This document shows positions 33,526-37,061 of a DNA stretch of 37,061 nt, in pieces. Under the pieces are notes generated by a model. That model was not told where the DNA came from, ran no database searches, and saw only the letters and a list, made by a program, of their open reading frames with translations. The first letter of the stretch is position 1, and each line of letters begins with the position of its first letter. The DNA lies in contig JAPKDL010000020.1 in NCBI GenBank assembly GCA_028822585.1, forward strand, positions 1 through 37,061, written 5' to 3'. The translations under genes and the position numbers were made by a program. The DNA comes from Alphaproteobacteria bacterium (GTDB lineage: Bacteria; Pseudomonadota; Alphaproteobacteria; UBA8366; GCA-2717185).

Positions 33526-34761
33526 TTGGACCAAGCACCAGCATTATACTGCATTTCCCCACCGAATGAATCGAGAAAGATCCTGCCCTTTGATATTTTA
33601 GCACTCCGCGCGCAAACGCCAGGCTGTGCAAACGTTACCCATTTTAACAATGCCGGAGCCTCCCTACCTACACGCAAAGTGACGGGCGCCGTTATTGATC
33701 ATCTCCACCTGGAATCAGACATCGGCGGCTACGAAGCTGCCGCCATGGCTGCCGACACGCTGGAAAACGTTTATCATGCGACAGCAAAACTATTGAACGG
33801 CAAGCCCAGCGAAATTGCGTTTATCGAAAATGCAACCCGGGCCTGGGACATGGCTTTTTACGCCTTCGATTGGTGCAAGGGCGACCGAATTTTGACGTCG
33901 GTCGCGGAATACGGCTCCAACTATATTGCCTATCTTCAGGTCGCCAAAAAATTTGGCGTCACCATCGACGTGGTTCCAAACGACAATAGTGGCGCCTTGG
34001 ACCCCAACGCCCTCGCCGCCATGATCGACGACAATGTCCGCCTTATCTCCGTGACCCATGTCCCCACTAATGGCGGCTTGGTCAACCCTGCCGCCGCCAT
34101 CGGACGGGTCGCCAAGGCGCACAACATTCCTTATTTACTAGACGCGTGTCAGTCGGTTGGCCAAATGCCGCTGGACGTTCAGGAAATCGGCTGCGACATG
34201 TTGACCGCGACCGGGCGGAAATATTTACGCGGACCGCGCGGCACAGGTTTTCTCTGGATCCGCGACAGCTTGATCGAAACCCTTGAACCGCCCTTTCTTG
34301 ACGTTCTCTCAGCAAAATGGGTTGCGGAAGACCGCTATGAAATCCGGACCGACGCGCGCCGGTTCGAGAATTGGGAGTGCCATTTTGCAGGCAAGATCGG
34401 ACTCGGCGTCGCCATCGACGAAGCCTTGGCCCTGGGCCTGACGCCGATTTACGACCGCATCCAATTTCTTAGCAGCAGTTTGCGCGACAAGCTGACCGCA
34501 ATTCCATCCATAACTGTGCGCGACATTGGCCAGGACCAATGCGGCATTGTGACCTTCACGATGGAAAACATTGCGCCCGATGCGATCAAAGCCGCCATGG
34601 CGGCGGATAGAATCAACGTTTCGGTGTCAAGGCAATCCTCGACGTATCTGGATATGACCGCGCGCGGGCTGGATCGCGTCGTTCGCGCGTCAGTCCATTA
34701 CTACAACACGGAGGCGGAAATCGACCGCCTTTGCAACCAGCTTACCGATTTAGCCCCATAG
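33526..34761 (+). CDS. Class V aminotransferase-fold PLP enzyme
   Basis: The fold-type I PLP enzyme of up to 411 residues resembles cysteine desulfurases, isopenicillin N epimerases and selenocysteine lyases. It has FNNAGASLPT near the N-terminus, a cofactor-contact stretch EYGSNYIAYL, SVTHVPTNGGLVNP, the Asp-box PYLLDACQSVGQMP and the Schiff-base lysine in TATGRKYLRGPRGTGF (about residue 233). The C-terminus ends with a normal small domain (VRASVHYYNTEAEIDRL). No ATG is present before residue 70 or so, so TTG 33526 is the likely start, though the exact N-terminus is uncertain. It converges on dgcA, overlapping its end by 12 bases. The reaction (lyase, desulfurase or epimerase) cannot be chosen from the sequence. 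Confidence 0.85.
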   Translation: MDQAPALYCISPPNESRKILPFDILALRAQTPGCANVTHFNNAGASLPTRKVTGAVIDHLHLESDIGGYEAAAMAADTLENVYHATAKLLNGKPSEIAFIENATRAWDMAFYAFDWCKGDRILTSVAEYGSNYIAYLQVAKKFGVTIDVVPNDNSGALDPNALAAMIDDNVRLISVTHVPTNGGLVNPAAAIGRVAKAHNIPYLLDACQSVGQMPLDVQEIGCDMLTATGRKYLRGPRGTGFLWIRDSLIETLEPPFLDVLSAKWVAEDRYEIRTDARRFENWECHFAGKIGLGVAIDEALALGLTPIYDRIQFLSSSLRDKLTAIPSITVRDIGQDQCGIVTFTMENIAPDAIKAAMAADRINVSVSRQSSTYLDMTARGLDRVVRASVHYYNTEAEIDRLCNQLTDLAP

Positions 34762-35730
34762 CGCCGGTCGCGACGGGCTGAGCGTACTACCATCATACGC
34801 CAAACCATCCGGGCGGTCTTTCGCCAGCAACAACGGCCCGTCCAGATCGACCACTTGCGCACCTTGGGCGACCAACGCCGCCGGCGCCATGGCCAACGAC
34901 GTCGCGATCATGCATCCGACCATGACCTTCAATCCCGCCGCATTCGCCGCCGCGCGCAGCGCCAACGCTTCAGTGAGACCACCGGTCTTGTCGAGCTTGA
35001 TGTTGATCATGTCGTAACGCGTCACAAGTTTCTCCAGGTCACCGCTGACATGACAGGATTCGTCGGCGCAAATCGGGATCGGATGATTGCAGTTTGCCAA
35101 CAGAGCGTCATCACTGGCAGGCAGCGGCTGTTCGATCATCTCCACGCCGAATTTCAACAACTCAACGCTGAAGGGTTCGACCATTGACACATTCCAGCCT
35201 TCATTCGCATCCACAATGATGCGCGCATCCGGCGCATTTTCACGCACCGCCGCAACCCGCTCCAAATCACCTTCACCCATGAGTTTCATTTTCAACAAGG
35301 GCCGCGCCGCATTGTCCCGCGCGTCGACGCCCATGGCCTCCGGCGTATCCAGGCTAAGCGTGTAGGCGGTCACCAGAGGTCCCGGCTCTGGCAATCCCGC
35401 CAACTGCCAGACCGGCTGCCCAGCCTTCTTCGCCGCCAAATCCCACAGCGCGCAGTCCAGCGCGTTGCGCGCCGCACCTGGCGGTAACGCCTCTTGTAGC
35501 GCCGCGCGATCCATGCCCGCCGCAATGGCGTCTACTTGGTTTGCGATGGCAGCAGCAACGCCATCAACCGATTCCCCATAGCGTGCGTAGGGCATGCATT
35601 CACCGCGCCCCGTCATCTTGCCGTCGGATATTTCCGCGACAACGACTTCGGCGGCGGTTCGACTGCCCCGTGAAATCGTAAACGCCTTGGCCAGCGGCCA
35701 GGTTTCCGGTCGCACTGAAAGCGTCGCCAT
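34750..35730 (-). CDS. dgcA: N-acetyl-D-glutamate racemase DgcA, enolase superfamily
   Basis: The 326-residue member of the mandelate racemase/muconate-lactonising branch opens MATLSVRPETWPLAKAFTISRGSR and carries GRGECMPYARYGES in its capping domain. The barrel's catalytic lysine motif LLKMKLMGEG is followed by metal ligands Asp in IIVDANEGW, Glu in EMIEQPLP and Asp in CADESCH, and a second Lys in INIKLDKTGGL. DgcA racemises N-acetyl-D-glutamate and acts with DgcN in D-glutamate catabolism of marine bacteria (established for the family). It overlaps the dgcN stop by one base (TAATG), so the pair is a translationally coupled operon. Confidence 0.88.
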   Translation of the reverse strand: MATLSVRPETWPLAKAFTISRGSRTAAEVVVAEISDGKMTGRGECMPYARYGESVDGVAAAIANQVDAIAAGMDRAALQEALPPGAARNALDCALWDLAAKKAGQPVWQLAGLPEPGPLVTAYTLSLDTPEAMGVDARDNAARPLLKMKLMGEGDLERVAAVRENAPDARIIVDANEGWNVSMVEPFSVELLKFGVEMIEQPLPASDDALLANCNHPIPICADESCHVSGDLEKLVTRYDMINIKLDKTGGLTEALALRAAANAAGLKVMVGCMIATSLAMAPAALVAQGAQVVDLDGPLLLAKDRPDGLAYDGSTLSPSRPALWG

Positions 35731-36728
35731 TAACTTAAAGCGTCGACGAGCCGCGCCGCGCCGTCTTTATAAGCGTCCACACAGGGTAGCTCTAATTCCG
35801 CTTCGGTGTCGGTCAGGAACTTAGCCGCATCCACCGCCGATAACCCGGACGTGTTCACCGAAACGCCGATGCACCGAATGTCCGGGTTGAACAATCGGCC
35901 CGCCGCAATATTGGCGTCGATGGTAGCTTGTAATCCTGGCATAGGGATATGCGGCGTGCCGCGCATATGCGGACGAACCGGTTCATGACACAACACTATC
36001 GCATCGGGTTGCGACCCATGTAGCAAGCCCAAGGTCACCCCGGCATAGGAGGCGTGCATCAACGAGCCTTGACCTTCGATGACATCCCAATGGTCAGGGT
36101 CATTATCGGGCGACAGGGTTTCCGCAGCGCCGGAAATGAAATCAGCGACGACCGCGTCCACGGACACACCTTCACCGACAATGAAGATGCCCGTCTGGCC
36201 CGTGGCGCAAAAGTCGGCTTTCATCCCGCGCGCCTTCATCTCTTTTTCGATACAGAGGGACGTGAACATTTTACCCACCGACACGTCGGTGCCGACGGTC
36301 AACACGCGTTTACCCGTGCGTGGCACGGCCTTGCCCACCGCAAAATCCTGGGTCGGGTGGCGCGCATCGTAGAGTTGGAGGCCCAATTTCGCCGCCTTTT
36401 CCCCTAATCCCGGCACATCGCCCAGACGCATATGCAACCCACTGGCAATATCCATACCCAGATCAAGCGCCCCATGCAGCGTTTCCATCCAACTATCGTT
36501 GAAGAATCCGCCCTGGTTCGTGACCCCCAGGATCAACGTTTTCACCCCAGCCGCCTTGGCTTCTTCCAGGGTCATATCCTTCAACCCTATATCGGCTTGG
36601 CAGCCTTCCAGACGCAATTGACCCAGACACCAGTCCGGCCGCCATTTAGCAACCCCGTCAGCTGTCTTGGCACCCAGCTGGTCTGGGGCGTCGCCCAGAA
36701 ACATCAAATATGGTGGTACAATCTTCAC
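35730..36728 (-). CDS. dgcN: N-acetyltransferase DgcN (DUF1611 family)
   Basis: The product is about 332 residues long from GTG 36728, supported by GGAG eight bases upstream; ATG 36764 is further up without a ribosome site. The N-terminus VKIVPPYLMFLGDAPDQLG is typical of DgcN. The C-terminal P-loop-like part has VLTVGTDVSVGKMFTSL near residue 155 and VIEGQGSLMHASYAGVT near 215, the latter the DUF1611 hallmark. DgcN is reported to N-acetylate D-glutamate before DgcA inverts it. The gene lies five bases after the cyclase-domain gene and is coupled to dgcA. Confidence 0.87.
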   Translation of the reverse strand: MKIVPPYLMFLGDAPDQLGAKTADGVAKWRPDWCLGQLRLEGCQADIGLKDMTLEEAKAAGVKTLILGVTNQGGFFNDSWMETLHGALDLGMDIASGLHMRLGDVPGLGEKAAKLGLQLYDARHPTQDFAVGKAVPRTGKRVLTVGTDVSVGKMFTSLCIEKEMKARGMKADFCATGQTGIFIVGEGVSVDAVVADFISGAAETLSPDNDPDHWDVIEGQGSLMHASYAGVTLGLLHGSQPDAIVLCHEPVRPHMRGTPHIPMPGLQATIDANIAAGRLFNPDIRCIGVSVNTSGLSAVDAAKFLTDTEAELELPCVDAYKDGAARLVDALS

Positions 36729-36733
36729 GCGCT

Positions 36734-37061
36734 TTACTCCAAAATCGAAACATCCTCCGACCATAGCGCGTAAGTTCTACGCATCAACCAGCCATTCGGC
36801 TTTAATAAGGTGAAAAGCTCCTGTTCACGATCCAGTCCACGCAAGGCGTGACGTTCCTGGCTGCGTAAATGCGGCCTGCATAGCGACGCCGCATGGGCAA
36901 AGGCTTCCGACACCAGAAAATTCGTATCCAATTGGTCGGCCAACGCCTCAATCCTGCTGGCTTCATTGACCGCCTGCCCAATGACGGTGAAATCCAACCA
37001 ATCCCCGGCGCCGATATTTCCGTACAGGGCATCACCCAAATGCAGCGCCGTATCGAGCGCC
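36734..37061 (-). CDS. C-terminal part of an adenylate/guanylate cyclase-domain protein
   Basis: The partial gene is open to the right edge. The visible ~108 residues contain the class III cyclase core end: LGDALYGNIGAGDWLDFTVIG, then VNEASRIEALAD and the domain close LVSEAFAHA. The stretch ALYGNIG-x-G...DFTVIG...VN-x-ASR is the usual end of the fold, with Asn and Arg in the catalytic region. A short tail (HALRGLDREQELFTLLKP) resembles the usual end of adenylate cyclase proteins. The N-terminal sensor lies outside. It ends five bases before the dgcN start on the same strand, so the genes may share transcription. Confidence 0.82.
   Translation of the reverse strand, partial: ALDTALHLGDALYGNIGAGDWLDFTVIGQAVNEASRIEALADQLDTNFLVSEAFAHAASLCRPHLRSQERHALRGLDREQELFTLLKPNGWLMRRTYALWSEDVSILE

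Overview
The window looks like a chromosomal segment of an alphaproteobacterium, probably a free-living Rhodospirillales-like or marine lineage. Three things point there: the Tad/Flp pilus genes follow the alphaproteobacterial cpa order, a DgcN/DgcA pair is present, and there are many small catabolic genes (Mo-hydroxylase, two GSTs, NIPSNAP, VOC, enoyl-CoA hydratase). The genus cannot be fixed from the sequence. Most of the window is moderately GC-rich. About 17.2-32.6 kb is visibly richer in A+T and has a different codon habit (judged by eye on sampled lines, not computed).

Region 1 (1-2.8 kb) holds the tail of an unknown gene, a ribokinase-family gene broken by two frameshifts and a stop, and a lipoprotein-type S41 C-terminal processing protease. 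Region 2 (2.8-9.8 kb) holds a dienelactone-hydrolase-like gene facing a four-gene minus-strand run: NHL-repeat protein, acetyl-CoA-synthetase-like ligase, IlvD/Edd dehydratase of the sugar-acid type, and threonine ammonia-lyase. Region 3 (9.9-17.2 kb) is an accessory catabolic stretch. It has a molybdenum hydroxylase large subunit without its partner subunits, a decayed NMT1-type ABC substrate-binding protein, a NIPSNAP protein, a broken cupin gene, an enoyl-CoA hydratase overlapping a GST gene, a second GST and a glyoxalase-like protein.

Region 4 (17.5-32.5 kb) is a nearly complete Tad (tight adherence) pilus locus. The machine operon is cpaB-cpaC-cpaD-cpaE-cpaF-tadB-tadC, closely packed or overlapping. 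It is followed by a convergent tadD-like TPR lipoprotein with a C-terminal SH3-like domain, then a small secretin-N-domain protein, a TadG-like VWA protein and two TadE-like pseudopilins. The Flp pilin is on the opposite strand. The prepilin peptidase cpaA and a Crp/Fnr-type regulator form an overlapping pair at the far end. IS remnants lie just before cpaB and between flp and cpaA, and an intact tRNA-Val(GAC) follows the regulator. This looks like an acquired or rearranged pilus island. The parts fit together as follows: CpaA matures Flp and the TadE/G-type pseudopilins, CpaF/TadB/TadC drive assembly, CpaE localises the machine, CpaB/CpaC/CpaD form the outer-membrane channel, and TadD assists secretin assembly.

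Region 5 (32.7-37.1 kb) holds the tRNA, a short response-regulator-like remnant, a PLP-dependent class V aminotransferase-fold enzyme, the DgcA/DgcN pair (D-glutamate to L-glutamate via N-acetyl intermediates) and the end of an adenylate-cyclase-domain protein.

Several genes are plainly eroding (ribokinase, substrate-binding protein, cupin, IS pieces, response-regulator fragment). Decay of accessory genes next to intact neighbours is therefore a general feature of the window.
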